A DNA stretch of 64,000 nt, taken from Thermoleophilia bacterium. GTDB taxonomy: Bacteria; Actinomycetota; Thermoleophilia; Miltoncostaeales; Miltoncostaeaceae. Under the pieces are notes generated by a model that saw only the letters and a list, made by a program, of their open reading frames with translations, was not told the DNA's origin and did not search any database. Numbering within the stretch: position 1 is the stretch's first letter; every line of letters begins with the position of its first letter. This document shows positions 15,616 to 24,604 of the stretch, piece by piece. The translations under genes were made by a program, and so were the position numbers. The stretch spans positions 1 to 64,000 of the forward strand of contig JAGQUM010000002.1 in assembly GCA_020438485.1 (NCBI GenBank), given 5' to 3'.

Positions 15616-16028
15616 TCCCGCCGCGCCTCCAGGAGGTGGTCGACGAATTCGCCACCATGCCGCGCGAGATGAAGCTGCCGCTGCTGCTGGACTACGCCAA
15701 CGGCCTGCCGCCACTGCCCGAGGGCTTCGACTCGTCCGAGCTGCAGCGTGTGGAGGAGTGCCAGACCCCGTTCTTCGTCGCCGCGGAGGTGTCGCAGGGG
15801 CAGGTGCGGCTGTTCTTCGACGCCCCACCCGAGGCGCCCACCACCCGCGGCTACGCGGGCGTGCTCCACACGGGCCTCGACGGATCGAGCGTCGACGAGG
15901 TGCTCGGCACCCCCGCCGACTTCTTCGTCGGCATGGGGCTGGCCGAGCTGATCTCGCCGCTTCGCCTGCGCGGCATGGGGGCGATCCTGGCGGGCATCAA
16001 GCGCCAGGTGGCGGCCGCCACGGCCTGA
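15612..16028 (+). CDS. sufE: SufE-family sulfur acceptor
   Basis: Cysteine desulfurase partner of 138 residues that accepts persulfide and passes it on. The active Cys is Cys50 in [10 protein letters not shown], at the position of E. coli SufE Cys51. The C-terminal [16 protein letters not shown] is characteristic. GTG 15612 overlaps the rhodanese stop. No SufBCD or SufS gene lies in this window, so here SufE pairs with the rhodanese instead, an arrangement known in other actinobacteria. Confidence 0.92.
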   Translation: MIPPRLQEVVDEFATMPREMKLPLLLDYANGLPPLPEGFDSSELQRVEECQTPFFVAAEVSQGQVRLFFDAPPEAPTTRGYAGVLHTGLDGSSVDEVLGTPADFFVGMGLAELISPLRLRGMGAILAGIKRQVAAATA

Positions 16029-16032
16029 CGCG

Positions 16033-17271
16033 TCACGGGTTGCAGGGCCCCTGACGGTTCTGCAGCGTCACGGGCACCGTCGTGGTCTGGCCGCCGCGCA
16101 GCACCGTCACCCTCAGTACCGCGCCGGGCCGGTTGCTGTTCACGGCCAGGCTGACGTCGGGCATGTCCTCCACGGGCCGGCCGTCGATCGCCGTGATCAC
16201 GTCGCCCCCCTTGGGCGTCTCGTTCTCGCCGGTGCCCGACGTCGCGCCCCTGAGGCCCGCCTTCGCCGCCGCGCCGCCGCCCTGCGACTCCACGATCATC
16301 ACGCCCTTGCGGTCCTTCAGCCCGTTCGCGGATGCGATCTCGGGCGTGATGCCGCGGCCCAGGATGCCCAGCCGGGCGTGCTGCGCCGTGCCCGTCTGGA
16401 TGATGCTCTGGGCCACGGGCTTCACGATGTCGATGGGCACGGCCAGGCCGATGCCGACGTTGCCGCCGTTCTCGGTGGCGATCTGGGAGTTGATGCCGAT
16501 GACGCGGCCGTGGCCGTCGAACAGCGGGCCGCCCGAGTTGCCCTGGTTGATGGCGGCGTCGGTCTGGACGACGTTCTGGACGGGGCACTGGTTGGGCGAC
16601 TCGATGGGGCGCTTGAGGGCCGACACGATCCCGGACGTCACCGTGAGGTCGAAGCCCAGCGGGTTGCCGATGGCCACCAGCGGGTCGCCCACCCGCAGGG
16701 TCCGTACGCTGCCCAGCGGCACCGGCACGGACGAGGCGGGGAGGTCGGGGGCCCGCAGCACGGCCAGGTCGATGTCCTCGTCGCGTCCCAGCACCGTGGC
16801 CTTGTGCTCGCTGCCGTCCGACAGGCGGATGGTGGCCGTCTTGGATCCGGCGATGATCACGTGGGCGTTCGTGAGGATGTGCCCCGCCCCGTCGATCACG
16901 AAGCCCGTGCCCAGGCGCCCGCTGGTGGTGGCGCTGCCCGACTCCACCCGCACGATCGATAGCTGGTACTTGCGATAGATCTCCCCGGCGGTCAGCGCGG
17001 GCCCGGCGGGCGCGGCGCCCGGCGCGAGCGGACCGGTGGCCTCGCCGTCGGACGCCGCCGAGGCGTCGTCCGCCGGCGTCGTGGACGCCGGCGGGAGGGG
17101 GTCGGCGACTCGCTCGGTGACCGTCACCGTGCGGTCGTCCCGCGTGGCGTTCATCAGCCCGGTCACCCCCAGCGAGACGGCGGCCGCAACGACGGCCGCG
17201 GCCCCGTACGTCGTGACCCGGCGGGGGGTGCCGCGCCTCGGCGGCGCGGGCGGCTCGGGCGGGGTGTCCAA
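16033..17271 (-). CDS. HtrA/DegP-like serine protease with PDZ domain
   Basis: Membrane-anchored trypsin-like protease for extracytoplasmic protein quality control. From TTG 17271 it has 412 residues: a proline-rich cytoplasmic leader, one transmembrane helix (about 20-40), a Pro/Ala linker, and a protease domain with His137 in LTNAHV, Asp168 in DIDLAVL and Ser246 in GNSGGPLF. A PDZ domain follows (RLGILGRGITPEIA to the end) and the tail is QGPCNP. The TTG is chosen for its GAAAGG Shine-Dalgarno; the same frame is open to 17337. It converges with sufE with only a few bases between. Confidence 0.92.
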   Translation of the reverse strand: MDTPPEPPAPPRRGTPRRVTTYGAAAVVAAAVSLGVTGLMNATRDDRTVTVTERVADPLPPASTTPADDASAASDGEATGPLAPGAAPAGPALTAGEIYRKYQLSIVRVESGSATTSGRLGTGFVIDGAGHILTNAHVIIAGSKTATIRLSDGSEHKATVLGRDEDIDLAVLRAPDLPASSVPVPLGSVRTLRVGDPLVAIGNPLGFDLTVTSGIVSALKRPIESPNQCPVQNVVQTDAAINQGNSGGPLFDGHGRVIGINSQIATENGGNVGIGLAVPIDIVKPVAQSIIQTGTAQHARLGILGRGITPEIASANGLKDRKGVMIVESQGGGAAAKAGLRGATSGTGENETPKGGDVITAIDGRPVEDMPDVSLAVNSNRPGAVLRVTVLRGGQTTTVPVTLQNRQGPCNP

Positions 17272-17356
17272 CGGGAGGCCTTTCGGTGAGCACGGGGGGC
17301 GGAACCACACGGTAGAGAGCCCGCGGCCCGGGGCCAAGCGGGGAGGTGCGGGAGGC

Positions 17357-18016
17357 TCAGTCCTCCGCGCCGCGATCCGAGGGGTCGCGCGACCGGTCCT
17401 GCGCCCGCCGGCGCCTGACCTCGCCGTAGGCGACGGCCGCGGCGAGGAGCACGGGCCACACGTAGCCGGCCTTGTCCAGCACCTCGCGCAGCCATTGGGG
17501 CGGGCGGGGTCGGGGCAGCGGGATGCTCACGTCCGGCAGGGGCAGCGACGGCAGGTCCACGCTCGGCAGTGGGATGCCGGGCCACGGGACGTACCGGGCG
17601 AGCGCCACGAGCAGCAGCGGGGCGACGACGCCCGCCGCGGCGACTCCCGCCGCCCGCCACGCGTACAGGCGCGGGTGCTCGCGGATCCAGCGCTCGCGGT
17701 CGGCCGCCCGCGAGCCGGCCTCCGGCCGCAGGTCGACGCCGCCCATGCCCGTGCGCGCGGCCGTCATGGCCCCGCCCGGGTCGGACGCGCCGTGAAGCGT
17801 CACTCGGCGAGCGGGCCCCACGAACACGGGCAGCCGGACCTCCATCGCGCCGGCGCCGCCCCCGTCGAGAACCACCCGCCCGTCCGACCTGGCAGCGCGG
17901 GCCACCTCCTCGCCGTCGCGCCGCCACACCACGACCCGCCGCAGGCCGCGATCGGTGATCTCGACCTCGTGTAGGCGGCCGTCGCGCTCGAGCCGCCAGC
18001 GCTCAGGCGGGGCCAT
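17357..18016 (-). CDS. two-helix membrane protein of unknown function
   Basis: Product of 219 residues. The N-terminal half is a soluble beta-rich stretch (RWRLERDGRLHEVEITDRG). One transmembrane helix (VAAAGVVAPLLLVALARYV) leads into a proline-rich linker with repeated LP steps (PLPSVDLPSLPLPDVSIPLP), and a short second helix (YVWPVLLAAAVAYG) ends in a basic tail. Not recognised. ATG 18016 opens the reading frame cleanly. The gene follows the DUF5069-like gene on the same strand by 24 bases and may be in its operon. Confidence 0.65.
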   Translation of the reverse strand: MAPPERWRLERDGRLHEVEITDRGLRRVVVWRRDGEEVARAARSDGRVVLDGGGAGAMEVRLPVFVGPARRVTLHGASDPGGAMTAARTGMGGVDLRPEAGSRAADRERWIREHPRLYAWRAAGVAAAGVVAPLLLVALARYVPWPGIPLPSVDLPSLPLPDVSIPLPRPRPPQWLREVLDKAGYVWPVLLAAAVAYGEVRRRRAQDRSRDPSDRGAED

Positions 18017-18040
18017 GGGGGCCCGGGCGGTGAGGGCGTC

Positions 18041-18400
18041 TCATGGCGACACCCTGCCAGCGCGCGGACCCTCCTCGGCGCCGGCCGGGTCCGCGACCCC
18101 GGCCCGGCCTCCCCGAAGACCCCTCTCGATCTCCTCGGCGTCGAACCAGGCCTCCTGCGCCGACGCGATGCCCCGCGCCCGCAGTGCGGCCAGCACGGAC
18201 GCGTCGTCGGGGTTCGCGGCCACCACGTCGCCAAACTCCTCGACATCGAGCCCCAGGCGCTCCAGGCAGAGCCCGTCGATCGGGCAGGGGTGGACCAGGT
18301 CGTTCAGCGTGCCCGCCCGCGCCGCGCGCGACTTGTCGATCATGCGCGGCAGCCAGGAGTAGCCCTCCAGCTCGGCGTCCATGGGGCGGAACCCGCTCAC
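18041..18400 (-). CDS. DUF5069-like protein
   Basis: Soluble protein of 119 residues resembling the DUF5069 family, with LEGYSWLPRMIDKSRAARAG, HPCPIDGLCLERLGLD and ANPDDASVLAALRARG. No biochemical function is known for the family. The GTG at 18400 overlaps the stop of the SnoaL-like gene upstream (GTGA), so the two are likely one transcript, divergent from the LysR regulator. Assignment is from memory of the motif set rather than a search. Confidence 0.75.
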   Translation of the reverse strand: MSGFRPMDAELEGYSWLPRMIDKSRAARAGTLNDLVHPCPIDGLCLERLGLDVEEFGDVVAANPDDASVLAALRARGIASAQEAWFDAEEIERGLRGGRAGVADPAGAEEGPRAGRVSP

Positions 18401-18771
18401 CGCGCACCCCCGTCCGGCGTGACGAACTCGGGCTGGTCGATGAGGCGCAGCCACGAGCCGTCGGGCTGGCGGCGCACCACCTGGGCGCGGGCGCCCGCGC
18501 CGTCGCGGGGCGGCGTGGACGTCAGGGCGATGTCGCCGCACACCAGCGTCGGCAGCGGCTCCTCGAGCGTGAACACCGGGCCGTGGGACAGGACCTCGGC
18601 CCACATCCGCTCGATGGCGTCCCGGCCCGACGTGACCCGCCCCGGCGGGTAGGCCACGACGGCGTCCTCCTCGTAGAGGGCCGCGACGCCCGCGGCGTCG
18701 CCGGCGTTCGAGCGCTCCACGAACAGGCGCGTGATGTCCTCGGGGGTCTGGGGATATTCGTGAGTGGTCAT
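18397..18771 (-). CDS. SnoaL-like/NTF2-fold protein
   Basis: Cone-shaped NTF2-like protein of 124 residues. TPEDITRLFVERSNAGDAAGVAALYEEDAVV is the typical first helices and strand, GRDAIERMWAEVL follows, and VVRRQPDGSWLRLIDQP is the last strands. Members act as small isomerases, hydrolases or binding modules; the substrate here is unknown. The ATG at 18771 faces the LysR gene across a 70-base intergenic region holding a dyad, so it is the probable LysR target. Confidence 0.82.
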   Translation of the reverse strand: MTTHEYPQTPEDITRLFVERSNAGDAAGVAALYEEDAVVAYPPGRVTSGRDAIERMWAEVLSHGPVFTLEEPLPTLVCGDIALTSTPPRDGAGARAQVVRRQPDGSWLRLIDQPEFVTPDGGAR

Positions 18772-18813
18772 GCGCACATCCCACCACCCCTCCGGACATA
18801 TGGCAAAGACATG

Positions 18814-18830
18814 ATGCGCATAAGAAGCAT
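18814..18830. promoter_or_regulatory. candidate LysR-type dyad in divergent intergenic region
   Basis: ATGC-N9-GCAT (ATGCGCATAAGAAGCAT) lies 12 bases before the LysR start. LysR-type regulators usually bind a partly symmetrical site in the gap between their own gene and a divergent target, as here. The arms are short, so this is tentative. Confidence 0.45.
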
Positions 18831-18841
18831 AGGTTACTGCT

Positions 18842-19726
18842 ATGGACGTTCGGAGGCTCAGGTACTTCGTGGAGGTGGTCGACAGCGGCGGCTTCACCGC
18901 GGCGGCCGGCCGGCTGCACGTGTCGCAGCCGTCGATCAGCGCGCAGATCGGCGTGCTCGAGCGGGAGGTGGGGCACCGCCTGCTCGACCGGCGCGCCCGC
19001 CCAGTGCGTCCCACGTCCACGGGTGCGGCGCTGCTCGCGCACGCGCGCCGCGCCGTGGACGCGATGGACGCGTTCGCCGCCGCGTCGGACTCGGTGCGGG
19101 GCCTGGTGACGGGCGACGTGACGGTGGCCACCGTGGCGGGCGGCCCCCACGACTGGTTCTACGACGCCATCGCCGCGTTCCACGCCGCGCACCCCGGCGT
19201 CCGCATCCGCCTGTCGGAGGGGCTGTCGCACGACATCGCCCGCGGCGTGGCGGACGCCCGCGTGGACCTGGCCGTCGTGGGATCATCCGGTCCCACGGCG
19301 GGCAACGCGGTGACCGTGGCCGACGATGTGCTGGTGGCGGTCACCGCCGCCGACGGCGCTCCCGCGCGCCCAGGGCCCTTCACCGCCGCGGCCCTGGGCG
19401 GTGAGCGCATCGTCGCGATGCTGCCCGGTACCGGCATCCGCGAGGCCACCGACGCGTTCCTGGCGGGGGCACGCGGAGCGCCGCCGCCCGTGGTCGCGTT
19501 GGAGGTGGCGTCCCCCGCGGCGGTCCTGCGGCTGGTGCGCGCGGGGATGGGCGTGGGGCTGGTCGCCTCCCTGGCCGCGGCGGGCGCGCCCGGCGTGCGC
19601 GTCCACCGCCTGGCACCCGGCGAGTTCCGCTCGCGTCTCGACCTGGTGTGGTCGTCCAACGAGTCCCCCGCGGCGGTCGCGCTGCGCGACCACGTGCGCC
19701 GTGCCGTACCGGGGGCGTCGCCCTAG
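18842..19726 (+). CDS. LysR-family transcriptional regulator
   Basis: Regulator of 294 residues. The N-terminal winged helix reads MDVRRLRYFVEVVDSGGFTAAAGRLHVSQPSISAQI, the standard LysR DNA-binding region. The periplasmic-binding-protein-like effector domain follows (VTVATVAGGPHDWFYDAIAAFHAAHPGV onward). The inducer is unknown. It is divergent from the SnoaL-DUF5069 pair, which is the likely target, and it also precedes the two-component system by only 27 bases. Confidence 0.93.
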   Translation: MDVRRLRYFVEVVDSGGFTAAAGRLHVSQPSISAQIGVLEREVGHRLLDRRARPVRPTSTGAALLAHARRAVDAMDAFAAASDSVRGLVTGDVTVATVAGGPHDWFYDAIAAFHAAHPGVRIRLSEGLSHDIARGVADARVDLAVVGSSGPTAGNAVTVADDVLVAVTAADGAPARPGPFTAAALGGERIVAMLPGTGIREATDAFLAGARGAPPPVVALEVASPAAVLRLVRAGMGVGLVASLAAAGAPGVRVHRLAPGEFRSRLDLVWSSNESPAAVALRDHVRRAVPGASP

Positions 19727-19753
19727 CGGCGGCGGTGTATTACCGTTTCGCCC

Positions 19754-20449
19754 ATGGCTGAGCGAATCCTGGTGGTCGAGGACGAGGCGGCGATCCGCAC
19801 CGTCGTGGAGTACGCCCTGAAGGACGCGGGGTTCGAGGTGCTGAGCGCGGCGCGCGGCGACGACGCCCTCGCGGTGCTGGACGACAACGAGGTGGACCTC
19901 GTGGTGCTGGACCTCATGCTGCCGGGCGTCGACGGCCTGGAGGTGTGCCGCCGGGTGCGCACCACGAGCCAGGTCCCCATCATCATCCTGTCGGCGCGCA
20001 GCGAGGAGCTGGACAAGGTCCTGGGCCTCGAGCTGGGCGCCGACGACTACGTGACGAAGCCGTTCTCGCCGCGGGAGCTGGTGTCACGCGTGCGGGCGAA
20101 CCTGCGCCGCGCGCGCTCCACGCCCGAGCATGGCCAGATGCTGAGGGCCGGCGACCTGGAGATCGATCCGGTCGCGCGCAGCGTCACGAAGAACGGGGAG
20201 GAGGTTTACCTCACGTTCAGCGAGTTCGAGCTGCTGCACAAGCTGGCGTCCGCCCCGCGGCGCGTGTTCACGCGCGAGGAGCTGATGAACCACCTGTGGC
20301 AGGGGTCGTTCTTCGGCGATCTGCGCAGCGTCGACGTGCACGTGCGCCACCTGCGCCAGAAGATCGAGGACGACGCGTCGGCGCCGGAGCTGATCCGCAC
20401 CGTGCGCGGCGTGGGGTACGCGTTCGGCCGGGAGGTCTCCAAGGCATGA
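19754..20449 (+). CDS. OmpR/PhoB-family response regulator
   Basis: DNA-binding response regulator of 231 residues. The receiver domain has acidic residues in VVEDEAA, phospho-acceptor Asp53 in LVVLDLMLPG, and Lys in DYVTKPFSP. The C-terminal winged helix has the OmpR pattern (LTFSEFELLHKLA, FTREELMNHLW, SVDVHVRHLRQKIE, IRTVRGVGYAF). It overlaps the histidine kinase gene by four bases (ATGA). The pairing with a PAS-containing PhoR-like kinase suggests phosphate or envelope sensing; the stimulus is unknown. Confidence 0.95.
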   Translation: MAERILVVEDEAAIRTVVEYALKDAGFEVLSAARGDDALAVLDDNEVDLVVLDLMLPGVDGLEVCRRVRTTSQVPIIILSARSEELDKVLGLELGADDYVTKPFSPRELVSRVRANLRRARSTPEHGQMLRAGDLEIDPVARSVTKNGEEVYLTFSEFELLHKLASAPRRVFTREELMNHLWQGSFFGDLRSVDVHVRHLRQKIEDDASAPELIRTVRGVGYAFGREVSKA

Positions 20450-22224
20450 GCCGGGCGCGGTGGCTGGGCCTCCAGGGGTGGCTCGCCGCCGCGATGGTCA
20501 GCGTGGGGTTCGCCGCCAGCCTGGCCGTGCTCGTCACCGTTCTCCCGACGCTCGAGCAGACCATCCGCCGCGACCGCGCCGGGGAGATCGCGGGCCATGT
20601 CACGCAGGTCGTGCGCAGCCACCAGCCGGACAACCTCACGCCGGTCATCGCCGACTGGGATGAGATCGCCGACGGCATCGGCGACGAGCTGGGCGGCGGG
20701 CAGGTGCGCATCAGCGCGGACGGTGTGGTGCGCGGCCGGTCGCGCACGTGCTGCAACCTGCTGGACTCGTTCCCGCCGCTGGGGCCCCGCGACGGCGGGC
20801 AGTCGCAGCTGCTGGCCAACGGCAGCGCGCTGCGCGTGCGCGTGCCGCTGCAGGTGTCCACCACGTTCGCCGAAACCGTCACCGTGGACGTCGCGGTGCC
20901 CGTGCAGGGCGGATCCGCCGAGCTCACGTACGTGCGCCGCCGCGTGATGATCGCCGTCGCGGCCGTGTTCGGCCTGGCCGCGCTGGCCGCCGTCGCGCTG
21001 GCCCGCGTGTTCGGCGGGCGCATCCGGCGCCTCGCGCTGACCGCAGCGCGCCTCGCGGCCGGCGACATGTCGGCCCGCGCGCCCCTGACGGGTCCCCAGG
21101 AGCTGGCGACGCTGGGCGACGGGCTCAACGTGATGGCCACGCGCATCGAGCGCCAGATCGACCAGCTCACGGTGGAGCGCGACCGCGCCCGCGTGCTGAT
21201 CTCGTCCCTGGCGGAGGGGGTGTTCGCCGTGCGCGACGACTCCACGCTGACGCAGATGAACCCCTCCGCGCTGCGCCTGCTGGGCGTGTCCGCGGAGCAC
21301 CCGCCTACCACCGCGGCCGAGCTGCCCCCGCCGGTGCTGCGCGCCGTGGTGGACGGTGCCAGGAGCGCGTCGGATGTCACCGAGAGCGAGGCGGTGCTGC
21401 GGGACGGCACGGAGCTGAGCGTCGTGACGGCCCGCCAGGTGGGCCAGGACGGGGGCGTGGTCGTGACGCTGCGGGACGTCACGCAGGAGCGGCGCCTTGA
21501 GCGCGCGCGCCGCGACCTGGTGGCCAACGTCTCGCACGAGCTCAAGACGCCTCTGTCGGCCATCAAGGGGCTCCTGGAGCTGCTGGAGAGCGCCGACGTG
21601 AAGCCGGACGACCGGCGCGAGTTCGTGGCCATCATGACCACGGAAGCCGACCGCCTGGAACGCCTCGTGGAGGAGCAGCTGCAGCTCGCCCGCCTGGACG
21701 CCGGCGCCCTGCCCCTGGAGCGCGAGCGGGTCGACCTCGACGCGCTGGCCGAGGGGGTCGCCGCGTCGCGCCGGCCTCTGGCCGAGGCCGCCGGGATCGA
21801 GCTGGGCGTGTCGGTTCCCCCGGAACCGGTGACCGTGAACGCGGACGGCGCCCGCATCGAGCAGATCCTGCTGATTCTGATGGACAACGCGCTGCGGCAC
21901 ACGGTGGCGGGAGGCCGCATCGACATCTCGGTGGAGGTGGCGGGCAACGCGGCGGTGATGCGGGTGGCCGACACCGGCGAGGGCATCGCCGAGGCCGACC
22001 TGCCGTTCGTCTTCGACCGCTTCTACCGCGGCGACCGGAGTCGCGAGGGCCGCAGCGCGGGCCTGGGACTGGCCATCGCCCGCGGCCTGGCCACCGCCCA
22101 CGGCGGCTCCATGGATGTCGCGTCCGCGCTGGGCGAGGGCTCGGCGTTTACCCTTCGCCTGCCCATCGCCGCCGTCCCCACCCAGGAGCACCCCGTCATG
22201 CCCGCCACCGTCGTGCCCGAGTGA
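20446..22224 (+). CDS. PhoR/WalK-like sensor histidine kinase
   Basis: Membrane sensor kinase of 592 residues. TM1 is near residues 11-33, followed by an extracytoplasmic domain of about 130 residues, TM2 near 166-188, and a HAMP domain. A PAS domain follows (LISSLAEGVFAVRDD), then HisKA with the phospho-accepting His364 in NVSHELKTPLSAIKG, and HATPase with MDNALRHT, DTGEGI and GLGLAIARGLATAHGG. ATG 20446 overlaps the regulator stop. Domain order matches PhoR-type kinases. An unusual CC pair (SRTCCNLL) lies in the extracytoplasmic domain. It also overlaps the following SDR gene (GTGA). Confidence 0.94.
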   Translation: MSRARWLGLQGWLAAAMVSVGFAASLAVLVTVLPTLEQTIRRDRAGEIAGHVTQVVRSHQPDNLTPVIADWDEIADGIGDELGGGQVRISADGVVRGRSRTCCNLLDSFPPLGPRDGGQSQLLANGSALRVRVPLQVSTTFAETVTVDVAVPVQGGSAELTYVRRRVMIAVAAVFGLAALAAVALARVFGGRIRRLALTAARLAAGDMSARAPLTGPQELATLGDGLNVMATRIERQIDQLTVERDRARVLISSLAEGVFAVRDDSTLTQMNPSALRLLGVSAEHPPTTAAELPPPVLRAVVDGARSASDVTESEAVLRDGTELSVVTARQVGQDGGVVVTLRDVTQERRLERARRDLVANVSHELKTPLSAIKGLLELLESADVKPDDRREFVAIMTTEADRLERLVEEQLQLARLDAGALPLERERVDLDALAEGVAASRRPLAEAAGIELGVSVPPEPVTVNADGARIEQILLILMDNALRHTVAGGRIDISVEVAGNAAVMRVADTGEGIAEADLPFVFDRFYRGDRSREGRSAGLGLAIARGLATAHGGSMDVASALGEGSAFTLRLPIAAVPTQEHPVMPATVVPE

Positions 22225-23072
22225 GCCGCCCCACCGCCATCGTCACGGGCGGGGCCCGCGGCATCGGCCGCGCCACCGTGGAGCTGATGCTGCGCGAGGG
22301 CTGGCGCGTGGCGGCCACCGCCCGCGACGCCGCCGCCGCCCGCGACGCGCTGGGGGACGCGGGTGACCTGGCCGTCATCCCCCTCGACCTCACCGACACG
22401 GCGCGCATCCCCGGCGCCATGGACGAGGCGATGGAGTACCTCGGGCACGTCGACTGCCTGGTCGACAACGCCGGCCACGCGCTGATGGGCGCCGCCGACG
22501 ACACCGACTTCGACGCCGTGCGCGCCATGTTCCAGGCCAACTTCTTCGGCGCCGCGGAGGCCACCGCCCACGTGTTGCCGGCCATGCGGGCCCGCGGGCG
22601 GGGCACCGTCGTGGCCGTGTCGTCGGTGGGCGCACGGTTCAGCAACGCCCTGCTGGGCTACTACCACGCGTCCAAGTACGCCATGACGGCGTGGGCCGAG
22701 AGCATGCGCGTCGAGAACTCGCGCCACGGCATCCGCGTGCACCTCATCGAGCCGGGCATGGTCAACACGGAGTTCCCGCTCGCCACCAGGGTCACGGGGG
22801 CGCTGGCGCGGGGGGAGGGCGACCACGTGGCGACGCTCGCCCAGTTGCGACAGGGCTTCGCGGCGTGGCGCGCCCGGCCCGACGTGACGACCGCCGAGGA
22901 CGTCGCCGCGACCATCCTCGCCGCCGCGACCGACCCGTCCACCCCGTTCCGCGTCGTGGTCGGCGGGGACGCACGGGAGATGGCCGACGCCCGAGCGGCC
23001 CTGGACGACGACGCGTTCCACCGCTGGCTGTGCGGTTTCCTCGGCATCGACCCGGGTCCGACGCTCGGGTGA
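22221..23072 (+). CDS. short-chain dehydrogenase/reductase
   Basis: NAD(P)-dependent classical SDR of 283 residues. The nucleotide motif is TGGARGIGRATVELM, the structural motif DNAGHAL, the catalytic Ser is in VAVSSVGARFS, and the Tyr/Lys pair is in YYHASKYAMTAWAE. The substrate is not evident. GTG 22221 overlaps the histidine kinase stop, and its own stop overlaps the glycerate kinase start, giving a four-gene chain. There is no clear metabolic reason for the kinase linkage. Confidence 0.92.
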   Translation: MSRPTAIVTGGARGIGRATVELMLREGWRVAATARDAAAARDALGDAGDLAVIPLDLTDTARIPGAMDEAMEYLGHVDCLVDNAGHALMGAADDTDFDAVRAMFQANFFGAAEATAHVLPAMRARGRGTVVAVSSVGARFSNALLGYYHASKYAMTAWAESMRVENSRHGIRVHLIEPGMVNTEFPLATRVTGALARGEGDHVATLAQLRQGFAAWRARPDVTTAEDVAATILAAATDPSTPFRVVVGGDAREMADARAALDDDAFHRWLCGFLGIDPGPTLG

Positions 23073-24211
23073 GCCGCCCGCCGGTGGTCGTCGCGCTGGC
23101 GGCGTTCAAGGGGGCGCTGTCGGCGGGCGACGCCTGCCGGGCGGTCGCGGCGGGCGTCCGGTTGGCGCTGCCCGCGGTGGAGACGCGCGTGGTGCCCGTC
23201 GCCGACGGCGGCGAGGGAACGCTGGACGCGCTCGTCGCGGCCCGCGGCGGCCGTTGCCGCGGGGGCCTGGTTCACGACCCGCTGGGGAGGCTCATCGAGG
23301 CCCACATCGGCGAGCTTCCCGGCCACACCGCGGTGGTCGAGCTGGCCCACGCGTCTGGCTACGAGCGCCTCGAGGACGGGGAGCGTGACCCGGAGGTCAC
23401 GTCCACCCGCGGCACGGGCGAGCAGATTCGCGCGGCACTCGACCTGGGCGCCACGACCGTCATCGTCGGCCTGGGCGGCAGCGCCACCACGGACGGCGGC
23501 ATGGGCATCGCCGAGGCCCTCGGCGCGCGGTTCCTGGACGCCCGCGGGGTGGAGTTGCCGGGTGTCGGGGCGTCGCTGGGACGGGTGGCACGCATCGACA
23601 CGTCGGGCCTCGACGCGCGCGTCGCGTCCGCCCGGATCCTCGTGGCGTGCGACGTGAACAACCCGCTGTTCGGGCCCCGCGGGGCCGCCCACGTGTTCGC
23701 TCCCCAGAAGGGGGCGGACGCGTCCGGGGTGGCGCGCCTGGACGCAGGCCTGCGACGTTTCGCCGGCGTCGTGGCCCGCGACACGGGGGTGGACGTGGCG
23801 GCCCTGCCCGGCGGGGGCGCGGCGGGCGGCGCGGCCGCCGGCCTCGTGGCGTTCCTCGGCGCCACGCTGACGCCCGGCGCGCCGATGGTGCTGGAGGCCG
23901 CGGGCCTCCCGGCCGCGCTCGACGGTGCGGGCCTGTGCGTGACCGGGGAGGGCCGCCTCGACGCCCAGACCGCGCACGGCAAGGCGCCCGCCGCCGTCGC
24001 GCGCGCGGCGGGGGACCGCGGTGTGCCCGCCGTGGGCGTGTGCGGGCAGCTGGACCTGACCCCCCGGGGCGTCCGCGACGTGGGGCTGGTCGCGGCGTTC
24101 CCGGTGAACCGTGTGCTCGCGCCCCTCCCGGACGCCCTGGAGCTGACCGAGACGAACCTGGCCTGCATGGGCGCGGCCGTCGCCGGCCTGTGGGGAGCCG
24201 GGCGGGCGTAG
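23069..24211 (+). CDS. glycerate kinase, GlxK/GckA type
   Basis: ATP-dependent D-glycerate kinase of 380 residues, producing phosphoglycerate. Family motifs: VVALAAFKGALSAGDACRAV at the N-terminus, VPVADGGEGTLDAL, TVIVGLGGSATTDGGMGIAE, LVACDVNNPLFGPRGAAHVF, and VTGEGRLDAQTAHGKAP. These are diagnostic of the type I family. GTG 23069 overlaps the SDR stop. The 3-PGA-using GpgS gene lies 1.5 kb further on, but on the other strand, so a common role is only suggestive. Confidence 0.93.
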   Translation: MSRPPVVVALAAFKGALSAGDACRAVAAGVRLALPAVETRVVPVADGGEGTLDALVAARGGRCRGGLVHDPLGRLIEAHIGELPGHTAVVELAHASGYERLEDGERDPEVTSTRGTGEQIRAALDLGATTVIVGLGGSATTDGGMGIAEALGARFLDARGVELPGVGASLGRVARIDTSGLDARVASARILVACDVNNPLFGPRGAAHVFAPQKGADASGVARLDAGLRRFAGVVARDTGVDVAALPGGGAAGGAAAGLVAFLGATLTPGAPMVLEAAGLPAALDGAGLCVTGEGRLDAQTAHGKAPAAVARAAGDRGVPAVGVCGQLDLTPRGVRDVGLVAAFPVNRVLAPLPDALELTETNLACMGAAVAGLWGAGRA

Positions 24212-24499
24212 GCCGGGCGCCCGCCACCCGTCCGCGGCCGCGGCAGCAGGGGTGGGCGAGCGCGGCGCGGACAGACCGCATCGCGTCGTCGTCGAGCATG
24301 CCCACCCCGCGCCCGGGGTGCGCCGCGCCGCCGCGGGGCGCCGCGGGGTGCCGCGGACGACACGGTGATGCGGGGCGCGGGCCTGCCCCCGGCGCGTCGT
24401 CGCGCGTCGAGGTGGTGCGTCGGCCACGATGAGACGGCGGCACCGGGTGGTGGTCCAGGCGGCGTGCGCGGCCGTGACGGCGGGCCCGCGGGCCGGGCG
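24212..24499. other. intergenic low-complexity GC stretch
   Basis: I see no gene here. The sequence has CCGCGG-type simple tracts around 24320-24360 and no conserved ORF. Its right end leads into the inverted repeat at 24500-24519. Confidence 0.5.
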
Positions 24500-24519
24500 A
24501 CCTATACCTCCGTATAGGT
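24500..24519. promoter_or_regulatory. 8-4-8 inverted repeat, candidate operator
   Basis: ACCTATAC-CTCC-GTATAGGT is a perfect inverted repeat with eight-base arms and a four-base centre. It has the same geometry as the trxB palindrome but different arms. It lies about 85 bases before the small secreted-protein gene, in AT-richer sequence than its surroundings, so it is more likely an operator than a terminator. Confidence 0.55.
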
Positions 24520-24604
24520 GGACCCATCCTTAATCGTGGGAGCCGATTCCGCGGCTCGAGGCACCCTTCATGTGCAGCACGGACGCTCCCCAAGGATGAA
24601 CCCC

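Noticed and set aside
24300-24360. CCGCGG-rich tract as a repeat element
   Set aside because: Simple GC-rich low-complexity sequence without a definable unit or copies elsewhere that I noticed.
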